Of a stretch of 64,000 bases of DNA, positions 44,118 to 54,677 are shown in pieces. The notes beneath the pieces are model-generated. The model was not told the DNA's origin and made no database searches. It saw nothing but the letters and a program-made list of their open reading frames with translations. The stretch comes from Batillaria attramentaria (taxonomy: Eukaryota > Mollusca > Gastropoda > Batillariidae). A program made the position numbers and the translations under genes. How positions within the stretch are numbered: position 1 is the first letter of the stretch; each line of letters starts with the position of its first letter. The stretch is taken from assembly GCA_018292915.2 (NCBI GenBank), contig JACVVK020000312.1:633501-697500 (forward strand), in the 5' to 3' direction.

Positions 44118-44735
44118 ATTGACTGTCATTGTCTCTCTCTCTCAGACTGACTGTACATTATCAGACATAACTCACTTCATGTTTGAGGCCTCATCAACAA
44201 TGAGACAGATCTGACCATCACGAGCTGTCATTGCCAGTATGTCGACTGCTTTCTCCACAACGGAGTCCAGCTCTGCCCCATTCTTGTCTGCCAAGTCCGC
44301 CTCAGTAACGTGAACTCTGCCCGCGGCGTCTTCACCAATGATCTCCCTTGCCGTGACTTGCAGCTGCTGCTGGATGTAGTGCGAGGCTGCGACGGCCTTG
44401 GCCGACGAGACGAGGATGTGAATGTGAAGGTCAAGCGGGTCCCGCAGCCACTCCAGTGCGGAGACGACAAGCATGAGTGTTTTGCCCGTCCCTGGCGGAC
44501 CCACCAGGTATACCAGATCTTCTGCCGCATTGATGAGTGCCACCTGATGAAAGCGTAAATAAGGCAATAATAATAATAATAATGGGTATTTATTGGACGC
44601 CCGCAGGAGCTCAGGGCGCCTTACAGTCAACACGCACGCACTCACACAGAAACGGAAACACACGCAACATTCCCCCACATTCCATACATTTAACTACAAA
44701 AACATAATGTGCAGCATCATACACGGCTTCCCCCG

Positions 44736-44791
<56 letters not shown>

Positions 44792-44808
44792 ACGCACACA
44801 CACACCGT

Positions 44809-44847
<39 letters not shown>

Positions 44848-44857
44848 GCGCGCGCGC

Positions 44858-44900
<43 letters not shown>

Positions 44901-45405
44901 GAGTAATAATCAGTATCGTGTAGAGTATTTCGAGCGTACAGGCAAACTCGCGAGCGAAACTGTTCCGAAACATAACTTGGCTTTAGCAAAGATGGAATTA
45001 GCCTGTTTAACTGCCACACTACCGAAGCAAGTCGCGATGGTGTAGTTACCTACCTGCTGCGGGTAGAGAGCGATAGTTGTCAGCCTGTCCCCTGTCTCTC
45101 GGACATACTCCCCCACGGAGCGTAGAGGGGTCACCCGCAAGCGGGGCTCTGTGGGGCAGTGGATTCTTATCACACTCGCCGGCCCTGCAAACCTTAGGAA
45201 AAAGTTTGAACCCGTTTTAATGGTCGCAGCCTTCACCACACTCGCTCTCAGTACACAAAGTATGCATAATCATAATGATACATACAAGGAAAGTATGATA
45301 TTGTGATGGTTACCGTAAGTTTGAGAAACTATGAAATCTAACATAACAATCATTCCGTGTGAATACAGAATATATAACTATTTGTTTCTTTATTTTTCAA
45401 AATTA

Positions 45406-45475
<70 letters not shown>

Positions 45476-48400
45476 CTTTTGCATACAACCTTCAGCAAGC
45501 TAAAATCCTGGTCTTAATTACCCGCGCGTATTTAGTCATGGCCTCGCAACAACGTTATTGTATTTTGTAGTACTGTTATCTCACCTCATAACAATTTCCT
45601 CGTAAACCGCGTCAGACATTGCCCCATCACGACCATTTCTCGATAATATCTGATCCCACCATTGGCAAAGAGTCGCGTCATCTGCCATTTTGTCAGAACA
45701 GAGGCACGCATGCGCAGGGTCATCACCCTCCGGAAGTCCAAGATCGTTGCACAATGCCTGTAATGATAAAAAAAAAAAAAAAACAGAGAAAACGATTAAT
45801 CGCAAATAAGCCATTGGACGGTCGGTTGTCTAGTGGTTAAGAGACTTCGCCACCATTGAAAGAGGTCAGGTTCGAGTCCCACTCGGGGCGAAGAATTTTT
45901 CCTTCTCGCACCTGGAACTGTTCATTCGGGCCGATTCTCGGGGGTTCTCCGGGTACTGGTACTCCGGCTTCCTCTCCCTCTGCTTTAGAAATGTTCAGCC
46001 CCCCCCCCCCCCCCAAAAAAAAAAAAAGAAAATAAATGCAATTGTAAATTCCGAACTGTAAATAGCTGAGCTGACCCTCCCCACCACGTGACTGTAAGTG
46101 TGTACATGTCCAGTGCGTGAGAGAATGCGTTTGATTCACGATCGCGTGCGCGTTGGGTTCGGCTCGCGGCGCTTTGAGCCAATACCAGAAACTGGATAAA
46201 AGCGCTCATATTAAACACAATTATTATTATTATTATTATTATTATCATATAAGTACTAGTTTCGATTTGAAATTTGAAACCTTGTCCTGAAATTACCACG
46301 CGCTGAATGGGACAGCCCTGGGCCGTTTAATTTAACTCATTCTATCCGAGCTTCGACTATTCTCGTTACAAGATTTCAGTCCTCCTCCCACCGTAGCAGT
46401 TGTACACTAGTCATCGAGTACGCTTCTGTTGGCTCAGTGCCAGAAGTACAGACGCTGTAACTGTTCAGGTGTCTAAGTGGTGTGATTATAGATGAGTGAG
46501 TTTTGGGGCTTAAAGCCGCGCAAGCACCAAAGACTGAGTGATTATAGAAAACAGCTCACAAGAATCTGTGAGCATAAAAACGGTAGCGTTAATCCGTATA
46601 TTAACTGATATCACACCAGGCACGCCCAGTGCCACATACTGACGAATCACGTTTAAACGCCTGTTATTATTATTTTTATTATTATTATTATTTGACTGTT
46701 GGTTTTCCTGGTTTCGTGCGACTGCATAATTAAACAATAAAATTGTGGTTTTTTTTTCCCCTTCTGAGTAATTTTCCTTGGAGATTTTATAAAGATGACT
46801 TTTATCGTGTGAAAACACTACTCCACTGCATGCAGGGTCTTGTTCGCTTTTCCCGCTGGGAGCCGAAACAGTTAAGCCGGAATTTCCTCGTTGTCTTTGA
46901 TATCACACTGTGGTGGTGGAAAAGGACGTTAAACCCGGAAACAGCCAAATAGCAAACCAACCAACCAACCAACCAATTCATTGTCGAAGTGTGAGATACT
47001 ACAGTCATTACGGCTAGCTCGGGAGAGAGACAAAGACAGAGAGAGACAGAGAGACACACAGTGAGAGAGAGACAGAGAGACAGGCAGACAGGCACAGGCA
47101 GAGAGATGATGATGATGATGATGAAACTTTATTTATCAACGGTAAAAGTTTTGACAGAAATTCGCCAGTTTGCAAACTTGCCGTTGCTAATACTACAGAG
47201 ACTAGAGAGAGAGAGAGAGGGGGGGGGGGGGGAGGAGGGAGGGGGGACTGCTAACTAACATGCACAAAACTGTTGCTTAAGCTCTCCAAACAAATTTGTT
47301 CCTGGTGCTAAATAAAGCTATGCACTCGATACGAAGTATGAATATGTAGTTTGTTTATTTGTTTGTTTGTTTGTTTGTTTGTTTGTTTGTTTTGGCGTTG
47401 TTGTAAAAGCCAGTAGGGGACATAGTGGTAACGGTTGTAAAAGCCAGTAGGGGACATAGTGGTAACGGTTGTAAAAGCCAGTAGGGGACATAGTGGTAAC
47501 GGTTGTAAAAGCCAGTAGGGGACATAGTGGTAACGGTTGTAAAAGCCAGTAGGGGACATAGTGGTAACGGTTGTAAAAGCCAGTAGGGGACATAGTGGTA
47601 ACGGTTGTAAAAGCCAGTAGGGGACATAGTGGTAACGGTCAATTACAAGTGTAATTCTGTTGCTGTGTTTTTTTTTTGTGTTTTTTTTAGAAGATGTCGT
47701 TTGAAAACAAGCGTGAATTTTTATCCTACAGATTTCTATTCTTACCTCCTTAACAACTGCGTCCTTTTCCAAGGCGAGCCGGAGCTGGTCCGTGGTGATG
47801 TAAGGAAGCACCAAAGTCATCTGAACCCTAGGGGGCGCTGCAAGGTCACTCAGCACGTACATCAGAACTGTCTTCGCTTTCTGGAGCTGCCCAAGCTTTG
47901 TCTGGTCAGTCCTCAGCATCTTTCTCAGTCTCTCCAGCACTTCCCTGCAAACCGGATCGTCTGTATGAGCTCGGGCGACGGAATTCACACCGACTGACTT
48001 GATCTCACAAGCCAGCAGCCCGTACTCGCGGTGTATAATGAGGATGTCAAAATCTCCTCGGTCTAATTTCATATTCTTGAGATCAGCTGGCTTCAGCAGG
48101 TTCCTGCACGTCACAGTATGAGCGTATATTGACAGAGCATCAAGTGAGTCCAAAGAAGATTTTCTGTTTTTAGAGTCTTTCTTAAACAGACAATAAAGTA
48201 TTTTGAATTGAATTGAATTGAATTGAATTGAATTCAAATGAGGAAGATGCGGAGTAAAATGACTGGTGTTTCTAAATTTATTTCCCTTTTTTTTCCATGA
48301 ATTTATTATAATTCTGACAAGTGCATTTGGCCCCAATTTTTAAGAACAAGTAAGAGGACTGTGATAATGTAAATAAATTTCCCCTGTTTTCATTGATTTC

Positions 48401-50498
48401 TGAGAGTTCTCTCCCATCTGGGGTATACGGTGGCTCAAAGAGTCCAGTTCGGTATGTTTAAAATAGGCAAACTTGATTTGACGGGCGGCCTATTTTAATT
48501 ATATCCTTGGGAAGTGCAGAATGTGGACCTGTCACGCAGTAGGAAAACCACATGAACATCCATAGCATCATCATTCCATTACTTTCATACTCATCATCAT
48601 AAAATTTGGCCCAGCTTCCGAGTTCTCCGTGGATTCACGACCTAGCGGGTGGGGTGTGTAGGTGTTTGGGAGTTTAACGTCCTTTTCACCACATACGGGT
48701 GATATCAAAGACGGGGCAACGATGAAAAAAAACAGCACAAACATTTGGCCCCAGCCGGGATTCGAACTCAGGACCCGAGCATTGGAAGTACAACACTCTA
48801 CCATTCGGCCACCCTGGCTCCCCGCTAGAAATAAAATAAAATAAAATAAAATAAAATATAGGAGTCTTACCTGCAGGCCGCAGCGTAGCAAGGCTTGCTG
48901 AGGTAATCGGAGAAGTTCATCTGAGAGAGAACGAACATCACATCTCCACGGCTTTCTGCTACTCTCTTCACGCAGTTCAGCGCGAGCTGCTGTGCTGTGT
49001 CATCTTGAACGTCGCTTTTCCACAACACTCTGGCTGTTGGCGAGGCCTGTCAACATATTACGAGTTATTTTGGCGTCACCAGTTTGACTCAATGCAACGT
49101 TTTGGACAAAACTCTAGACCACTTTGTTCCACAGGCGTAAGGACACAAAATGACCGTGGAGTCATGCGCAGTGTTTGTTTGAGGTACCCTGTTTGGCAAG
49201 TCTGTAGTGATTTTTGTTGTCGTGAAAAAGCGTGATTTTCGTGATTTTTGTGTTATGTGGGTCGAGGTGTATGGCAGGCGGTCACAAAAAGAGGCAAGCT
49301 GCCAGTGAAGCTGGGACTTTTTGCACAGAGGCGGGCCACAAGTGAGGCAAGGTGATCTATAGGTAGCGCGTCGGATTTAGCCGCTGCGCTACTGAACGGC
49401 CGTCACCAATGTCACGGCGATGAAGCGTGGGTTCGACCCCAGGTCGAGCTTGTGATATGTGATACCGGTTTTTCCTGGCTAGCGGGCTGCTCATCGGGGG
49501 TTTCTCTCTGGTTCCCCCGGGGGAAGCAGCCCGAATTTCCCGAAAGGGATAATAAAGTAGTTTAAAAAAAAAAAAAGCCTCCACTCGGCAAGCCCCGAGG
49601 CCAGAGCCCTGCCCTCTTTACTCTGCCGTGTATTGGCAAAACACAGTACGTCCATGACGTCATTGTATAGCGAAGGGTTGATTTCAAGATAAAGAGATTG
49701 ACGTAATGGTCCTTTTCCTCGAATGACGTCAATGGAGTTACCGCTTTCTTTCCATGTTTCAGTCATTTCGAACTACATGTGCTTCCCTCGACACGGCAAA
49801 AAGTTTGCCCGACCACGCAATGACGTTGTGTTATTCTCTTTGCGCCACGAGATACTATTGGCTGAATTCTTGGGGCTCGACCGTTTTAATCGACAGGAGT
49901 GAAGTCGTCCATTATCTGTGTCCTGTTAGCTTGTCGGGTGGGTCGTTGGGGCGCCATTAACTCTTCAAAGCCCATGCAAAAATCGCATTTTTACTTGAAA
50001 TCATCGGACCACTAGAAGCCACTGGAAACCACTACATTACGCAATCTGAAGCGGTCTCGCGCCTAGCGGGAAAGGCGCACGCCTTGCGTAATAGTGGCTT
50101 GAAGTGGCTGCTATACTGGTGTGCAGTGGCTTGTTCTTTAAAACCATTCTTATCATATAGCAGGGAGTGGTGGGGCTTGGGCTTTTAAGAGTTAATGATT
50201 CTCAACAATCTTTTATTCCTCTCAAATCATCACTCTAATTAAGGAAATGAATGGCTCATTGGGACCACCTCTGCTAAAGAGCACGAAGGGATAATGAGAC
50301 TGTGGGATTATCCATAATTTGTGACGTCACCTCTTGCGTGTTCACGGGCGGTTGTGGCACAGCGACCTTCATCCCAGCAATATCCGTCGTGAGGCGAAGC
50401 ACGCGATTCATGTGCACGTGAGGCAGGAAGTACGCGTGCTGAAGCAGGCCGGGATACCACTTCCGGACACACTGGCGCCATGTCAAAAACACTTGGGT
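40342..50498 (-). CDS. PD-(D/E)XK (NERD-like) nuclease plus SF1 helicase, ten exons
   Basis: Exons in transcript order: 50498-50331, 49046-48871, 48103-47746, 45757-45585, 45246-45054, 44543-44176, 43596-43413, 42581-42404, 41365-41095, 40531-40342 (stop TGA). Each has GT/AG borders and every junction keeps phase; the sum is 2259 bases, or 752 residues. Exon 48103-47746 carries GDFDILIIHREYGLLACEIK, the D...E-x-K core of NERD/restriction-like nucleases. Exon 44543-44176 has Walker A GPPGTGKT, motif Ia HILVSSAKAVAASHY and Walker B CLIVDEAS. Exon 43596 has a FTEPLRCPP motif; 41365 has VVGLEYKDVFVLAAGD and VIATSYCNV, which joins RGLERKVVVWLAG and MSRCSAQLILV (motifs V-VI) in the last exon. The enzyme should unwind and may cut nucleic acid. 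The acceptor of exon 45246 is weak, but only that choice keeps phase. Introns are full of SINEs, minisatellites and MITEs. The 5' end is incomplete. Confidence 0.8.
41638..41673. repeat. (CA)n microsatellite in intron
   Basis: CA tract preceded by a CT tract at 41603-41621. Confidence 0.85.
41727..42158 (+). mobile_element. tRNA-derived SINE, family 3, full length
   Basis: The head GCCCTCGTAGTGTAGTGGTT (A box) and GGGTTAGAGTCCC (B-box-like) lead into a body of about 350 bases, with GGCCGGCACCGCAGGTGCCG, a CATCATCATC-rich stretch and ACCCAGCTTCCGAGCCCTCC. It ends in a poly-A tail (42141-42157). Partial copies are at 48495-48640 (3' half) and 55800-55866 (inverted head). It lies in an intron of the nuclease-helicase gene, antisense to it. 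Confidence 0.8.
42585..42720 (-). mobile_element. LINE 3'-end fragment with (TTGAA)n tail
   Basis: An (AATTC)n/(AATCA)n tract at 42587-42655 is followed by TTTACTGTTTATTAA and AAAATCATCTTTGGAC. This is the same 3' end as the 14.6 kb LINE, here in an intron. Confidence 0.55.
42885..43400. repeat. (CTA)n/(CCA)n trinucleotide-like tract
   Basis: About 500 bases are composed of ACT, ACC and CAT triplets, interrupted at 43190-43240 by the dispersed TTAAGCCCTAAAAACTCACTC motif (inverted). All six frames stay open because of composition; no protein is implied. The splice donor of exon 43596-43413 lies immediately beside it. Confidence 0.8.
43675..43985. repeat. segment E copy split by a hairpin MITE (about 43782-43943)
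   Basis: The outer parts (43675-43780 and 43944-43985) form a sequence also seen at 46395-46495 and 52765-52880 (CATCGAGTACG, GTTGGCTCAG, CAGACGCTGT, GTGTCTA..TGGTG). In this copy it is interrupted by about 160 bases with inverted ends: TTTAGCTAGGAT...TCTAAACGGG on the left pairs with CCCGTTTAGA...ATCCTAGCTGAA on the right. This is a small inverted-repeat element inserted in an older repeat. Confidence 0.65.
44090..44115. repeat. (CT)n microsatellite in intron
   Basis: CT tract next to a short SINE-free intron stretch; a second CT tract lies at 44131-44142. Confidence 0.85.
44738..44900. repeat. (CA)n, (CG)n and (ACAG)n compound microsatellite in intron
   Basis: CA repeats 44738-44845, CG repeats 44845-44858, ACAG repeats 44863-44900. 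Confidence 0.9.
45411..45474. repeat. (CT)n microsatellite in intron
   Basis: 32 CT units without interruption. Confidence 0.95.
45822..46030 (+). mobile_element. tRNA-derived SINE, family 4
   Basis: The head GGTTGTCTAGTGGTTAAGAG (A box) and GGTTCGAGTCCC (B box) are followed by GGCCGATTCTCGGGGGTTCT and CTCCGGCTTCCTC, ending in C and A runs (45999-46026). It lies in an intron, antisense to the gene. Confidence 0.7.
46395..46540. repeat. segment E copy 2 plus the GGGCTTAAAGCCGCGCAAGC motif
   Basis: See the segment E entry at 43675. The dispersed motif follows directly at 46497-46535. Confidence 0.55.
46880..46950 (+). mobile_element. SINE family 1, 3' fragment
   Basis: CTTTGATATCACACTGTGGT and GGAAAAGGACGTTAAACCC are the end of family 1. 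Short CCAA repeats follow at 46956-46974. Confidence 0.55.
47353..47392. repeat. (GTTT)n microsatellite
   Basis: Ten GTTT units in an intron, next to the 34-bp minisatellite. Confidence 0.9.
47397..47639 (+). repeat. minisatellite, 34-bp unit, about 7 copies
   Basis: The unit GTTGTAAAAGCCAGTAGGGG plus ACATAGTGGTAACG is repeated about seven times with no visible differences, so the expansion is recent. It lies about 100 bases downstream of the nuclease-domain exon, inside the intron. Confidence 0.95.
48165..48235 (-). mobile_element. LINE 3'-end fragment with (TTGAA)n tail
   Basis: AAGAAGATTTTCTGTTTTTA, AAACAGACAATAAAGTATTT and five GAATT units on the plus strand. It lies 60 bases upstream of exon 48103, in the intron. 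Confidence 0.7.
48495..48640 (+). mobile_element. SINE family 3, 3' fragment
   Basis: It matches the second half of the 41.7-42.2 kb copy: GTCACGCAGTAGGAAAACCA, CATCCATAGCATCATC, GGCCCAGCTTCCGAGTTCTC. Confidence 0.65.
48655..48823 (-). mobile_element. SINE family 1, full length
   Basis: The minus-strand head (GGGGAGCCAGGGTGGCCGAA; B box GAGTTCGAATCCCGG) is followed by the standard body and tail ending near 48655. It sits in an intron and an (AAAAT)n tract follows at 48831-48856. Confidence 0.8.
49355..49574 (+). mobile_element. SINE family 2, internally shortened
   Basis: Head GGTAGCGCGTCGGATTTAGC and GGTTCGACCCCAGG, body with TGATATGTGATACCGGTTTT, end CCCGAAAGGGATAATAAAGT and A-tail (49562-49575). 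It lacks the central GGTTATCCGG...GCGGCGACGCG part present in the other two copies. Confidence 0.75.
49576..49956 (-). repeat. element D copy 2 (inverted)
   Basis: It matches 11080-11425 in reverse orientation (CTCTGCCGTGTATTGGC, TTGACGT..., GTGTCGTTAT-type pieces). It lies between a SINE tail and a TTAA-flanked element. Confidence 0.5.
49957..50195. mobile_element. MITE with TTAA target duplication (piggyBac-like)
   Basis: TTAA at 49957-49960 and 50192-50195 flank 231 bases with inverted ends CTCTTCAAAGCCCA and (complement) CTCTTAAAAGCCCA. Inner inverted pieces also pair (AAGCCACT/AGTGGCTT and TTACGCAA/TTGCGTAA). TTAA duplication is typical of piggyBac elements. It lies in the intron just downstream of exon 50498-50331. 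Confidence 0.75.
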
Positions 50499-50554
50499 CT
50501 GGTGACGTGATGTGGTGAGAGACCGTTACTAACTTACTGTCAGTTGTGTTGAGT

Positions 50555-50559
<5 letters not shown>

Positions 50560-50595
<36 letters not shown>
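50560..50595. repeat. (GA)n microsatellite
   Basis: GA tract, with a second one at 50661-50678 next to the following SINE. Confidence 0.9.
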
Positions 50596-50597
<2 letters not shown>

Positions 50598-50678
50598 GTT
50601 TATTTCAGGATTAAGACTTGTAGGCATGGTCTGCCTATCTTACAAGCTGTCCTGCTAATCGAGAGAGAGAGAGAGAGA

Positions 50679-50838
50679 GTTTAATGGTTTAACGCCTTTT
50701 CCCCCAATAGTAGTGATATCACAGACGGGCGAACGAGAAAAAGGCAAGCACAAATATTTGGCCCCGGCAGGGAATCGAACTCATGACCCCAGCATTTTAA
50801 GTCTAACACTCTACCGCTCGACTTTCTAGGCTCCCAAC
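50679..50838 (-). mobile_element. SINE family 1, diverged
   Basis: Diverged minus-strand copy with B-box region GAGTTCGATTCCCTG, body GGCCAAATATTTGTGCTTGC, and tail AAAAGGCGTTAAACC. (GA)n follows at 50846-50890. Confidence 0.7.
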
Positions 50839-50842
50839 GAGT

Positions 50843-50893
<51 letters not shown>

Positions 50894-51150
50894 TACTTTT
50901 CAACGGTAGGAGATTTTGGCCAAAAGGCCACTTTCCAGCCTTGCCGTTGCTAGAATACAACACAAGATCAAAAGTAAGCTAGTGAATGCACACAAGCACG
51001 CACTGACGCGCCCACGCTACAGATATCGTATTGTATACCGGTAATCAGACGAAGGCAAATGGCAAAAAAGTGCGGCAAAGAAACAATTCATTGGAAGACA
51101 GCGTAACTTGCATGGTTGAGAGAGAGAGAGAGCTTTCTCTGCCGACACAC

Positions 51151-51293
51151 CTGTGTTGCTGCCCTTTGTTGACCTTGACCTTTGATCTTCCCGGGACGTA
51201 CACGGTTTTGAGACGAACCACGTGATTTGCCTGCGGTCGGAGGAACTCGGGAGGCCATGGGTTATTTTTCAAAACACTCCGCCAGCTTGTCAC
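51151..51293 (-). CDS. candidate upstream exon of the nuclease-helicase gene
   Basis: The minus strand reads VTSWRSVLKNNPWPPEFLRP and QANHVVRLKTVYVPGRSKV between a CTTCAG acceptor and a CACAG/GTGTGT donor (143 bases). The TSWR..L pattern resembles LTWRQCVRKWYPGLL in the next exon (50498). Its donor leaves two bases, whereas the 50498 exon starts in phase 0, so at least one exon is missing between them or one boundary is wrong. Confidence 0.5.
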
Positions 51294-51549
51294 CTGAAGT
51301 AATGATTAGAGTTTTCACATTGAGGTTCCTCAATTACATAAAATACACCTCACGACTTTGTTGTAAAACTGCGAGTTTTAACGAGCAGTTTTTCGGTTGA
51401 AATCAACAACAACAACAAAATGTGTGGTGTATTTTATGTGATCGGGAGCACCGAACTGGGAAAATAGTTTATACCATGTCCGTGTTCCTTTTAATATACA
51501 GCGCATTATTACATCAGACGCTGGCTCAGAGTGTTCTACAATTACAATT

Positions 51550-51563
51550 ACACACACACGGAG

Positions 51564-51631
<68 letters not shown>
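51550..51631. repeat. (CA)n-(GA)n microsatellite
   Basis: CA 51567-51601, GA 51602-51631. Confidence 0.9.
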
Positions 51632-51633
<2 letters not shown>

Positions 51634-52073
51634 GGAATCTCGATAAAATGAGTGGGGGGGGGGGGGGCTGATGAGTATTTACAGACGGATAGAGTTGCGC
51701 AAGCAACAAAGACCATTTCGCAGCTAATCAACTAAGAGGGAGAGAAGGCTGACTGGAAGAAGTGGGTTTTTAGTTTGTTTTCAAAAGCTGTGAAAGATGG
51801 AGACTGGCGGACATGTAGAGGAAGTAAAGCAAGACAGGGAAGTAAGCTTTCTCCTCCGGACGTAGCCTAATGTCACGCTAAAAGTTATTATCTGTCATGT
51901 GTATGTCTCTGAACACGTCTCGACCTTGGAAAATTCCCCCCGAATCTGCTCGAAATAGAACGTCCCTTACGCACTTTTCTCAGAAACCAGATTTGCGTTT
52001 GCCAAAATGACGTTTAACGGACTTATTCCATCTTTCCTACGCCAACTGAGTGCGCCTGTACGCTCGAGAATGG

Positions 52074-52662
52074 GTGTGTGTTTGGGGGTTTAACGTCCTT
52101 TTCCACCACATACGGGTGATATCAAAGATGGGGCAACGATGAAAAAGCCAGCACAAATCAGGGGCGCCGGAACCGGGGGGGGCAGGGGGGGGCAGCTGCC
52201 CCCCCTGTACCCAAGCAGGGGGGGCAAGAGTGTCTTTTTGCCCCCCCCCCTGGAAAATCAGGTGACTATGGCAAGAGGGGGGGGGGGGCAAAGCCATGGT
52301 CCTGCCCCCCCCCCCCTTTCCCCTACCTCTCCCCCTACCCCTCTTAGTGCTCTGTCCCTCATCTCACCCAACACCCTCTGATCGCCCCCCCCCCCCCCCC
52401 CCCCCCCGCTTTTCACTTTTTTCGGGCAACGTCCTGGTTCGTAAAGGTTTTTTGTCTACGCAGCATTTGATCGCCCCCCCCCCCCCCCCCCCCCGCGCTT
52501 TTCACTTTCTTCGGGCAACGTTCCTCCCTCCGAGATTCTGCCCCCCCCTCCCCCCAACATCTTCCGGCGCCCCTGCAAATATTTGGCCCCAGCCGGGATA
52601 CGAACTCACGACCCGAGCATTAGAAGTCCCACGCTCTACCATTCGGCCACCCCGGCTCCCGC
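52074..52662 (-). mobile_element. SINE family 1 interrupted by a MITE
   Basis: The left part (52082-52158) and right part (52576-52660) together make a complete family 1 SINE: tail, body, then B box and A box on the minus strand. CAAAT at the break is duplicated around the inserted element at 52159-52575. Confidence 0.85.
52159..52575. mobile_element. MITE M2, hAT-like, 5-bp target duplication CAAAT
   Basis: 417 bases with termini CAGGGGCGCCGGAA and the exact complement TTCCGGCGCCCCTG, flanked by CAAAT at 52154-52158 and 52576-52580. The interior has G and C runs with GGGGGGCA/TGCCCCCC pairs. Its first eight bases match MITE M1 and the target size is the same, so it is probably mobilised by the same transposase type. 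The two long C runs (52385-52407 and 52474-52493) follow a repeated GCTTTTCACTTT..TTCGGGCAACGT piece, an internal tandem duplication. Confidence 0.88.
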
Positions 52663-52764
52663 CTGTACACTCGAAATACTCTATCTTGATGATTACTGCA
52701 GTTCTGAATGCGATACCATGTTGTTTACACTTTGCGCGAGCGGTCTAAAATTTAAATTCTACAA

Positions 52765-52885
52765 CTGTTGTTCCACTACTGGAGCGCTCAGTGTGGTCGC
52801 CGCGTCATCGAGTACGGTTCCGTTGGCTCAGAGCCAGCATTGCAGACGCTGTCACTGTCTTGGTGTCTAGGCGGTGTGGTGATGG
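52765..52885. repeat. segment E copy 3
   Basis: Uninterrupted copy of the sequence at 43675-43985 (CGTCATCGAGTACG, GTTGGCTCAGAGCC, GTGTCTAGGCGGTGTGG). It defines the empty site for the hairpin element at 43782-43943. Confidence 0.65.
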
Positions 52886-53181
52886 ATACAATGACAACAG
52901 ATCAAGAGTGAGCTGTCAGCACGGAAATGGTACCATTGACCCCTTCAAACAATGGATGATTTCCTTACACGATCATGGTGTACAAAACGGGGAAAAAAAA
53001 ACCCGGAAAGTGTTTCAACACATAGAGCAGAAACTGCGTCAATCACACGTCGCCGCTTATTTATAACACGTGTGAAGATTGTGCCGTTTCACACGTTTCG
53101 TCTTTACTGCCGCTGTTGGCATGACGTCGAATGGCTTAGAATACACGACTCACATATTCACCGACCTCGTCCACTCCACCG

Positions 53182-53286
<105 letters not shown>

Positions 53287-53399
53287 TTACAGTCTTTCAC
53301 GTTTCCAGTTTACAGTTCATCCCGATGTTCTCCGGTACACACCACGGTCTAGTCACAGCACGCATGATCTCAGCTTTCAGGTGGAATTTTTTACAGGCT

Positions 53400-54200
53400 G
53401 AATACGTGAGCTTTCTATAATATTAATACACAAAATAAATACTGACAAGCGCGCATTGCTTACTTTTGATATGTCCTAGAAAGTTGTGATTTCTGTTTGT
53501 GTTACGTCACTGATAGAGTAAGTGTTTTGTGATGTTACACACGACACAAACTAGTTGACTGACTAGCTTATACATACTGACATAACTTACCTTTCACATG
53601 TTTACGACAACTTGTATTCGAAATCCTCTTTGCTATGAGATACAACAGTCACTGAAGTTTCTAGTCCTCATACTGTAGATTATATAACTGCACAAAGCGT
53701 TGATGTTTCCACACGTTACACAGTCAGTTTACTGAACTGTGAACAAGAGCCTCCTGTGCTTTACTCAAGTGTTAAGCCGGCTCTTAACTGGGCACTGCGG
53801 AGCGCCACTGTGCTGTCCACAGTTGTGACACAGTTGTGATTTGGGGGGTTTCCGCCGCTGTGACATCATCACGGCAACCTGGATTTCAAATAGCCACAAC
53901 GGTTACTGTGGTTTCCACAACAGATTCTGATTGGCTGTACTACGTCAGTCGGCGTCCAAACCGTGCATGGCGGACTCGGACAGTGCATCTTCAATCGGTT
54001 TGTCACCGAGCACGGCTGTGTTCAGTTTTGTAGTTAAGAGACACAGCTAGCGCGACGACTGTGATGTGTACATGTGTGTTTCGCGCGCTGTGCCCAGTTA
54101 AGAGCAGGCCTTACTTAGTTCCTGCTGTGGGGCCCGATGCATTGGGGTAAAGCTACGCCGCATGCCTGAGACTACCGGGTTAGGATAAGAGAATGTTTGG
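53400..54200. other. no gene recognised
   Basis: Unique-looking sequence with no supported coding region, terminal repeats or RNA gene. Confidence 0.35.
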
Positions 54201-54390
54201 TAGGACTTCGTAAGGAGGACTGCGTTGAACAGCTTAACTCATTTAGATGTAAATTAGGCTCACACGACAAGAATCAAGAACCAAGAAAACTTTATTTTTC
54301 AACGGTAGAGGTAATTAACGTAAAACAGCCACTTTTCATACCTGCAGTTGGTAATTCTAGTGGTATCTATTCTAGTAATATCTATCTAAA

Positions 54391-54397
54391 GCGCGCG

Positions 54398-54468
<71 letters not shown>
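54391..54468. repeat. (GC)n-(CA)n microsatellite
   Basis: GC alternation 54391-54406 followed by CA to 54468. Confidence 0.92.
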
Positions 54469-54469
<1 letters not shown>

Positions 54470-54677
54470 GCGAGCGGGTAGCGCACTGCGATTAGCTAAT
54501 TGTACCCCTGTCGTACCTGATTTACATGTAAATGGGTTACGCTGCCCGGCCTACTAATATATAAAGCTATTACGCTAGTCTTGGGTAGGGGTTTCAGACT
54601 TTTTTTTGTGGGTGCTGATGCAACAAAAGAAAAAAAATCCTCTCGGGCTTATCCTAGTATCTCTCCGTGCACCATAC

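Noticed and set aside
47308..48336. A single 342-codon minus-strand gene
   Set aside because: Only 48103-47746 is exon. The rest reads through an intron and a 34-bp minisatellite (TGFYN repeats).
53290..53400. Minus-strand exon with a strong GTAAGT donor near 53290
   Set aside because: All three frames hit a stop before the donor. It could only be a 5' untranslated exon, and I have no further support for that.
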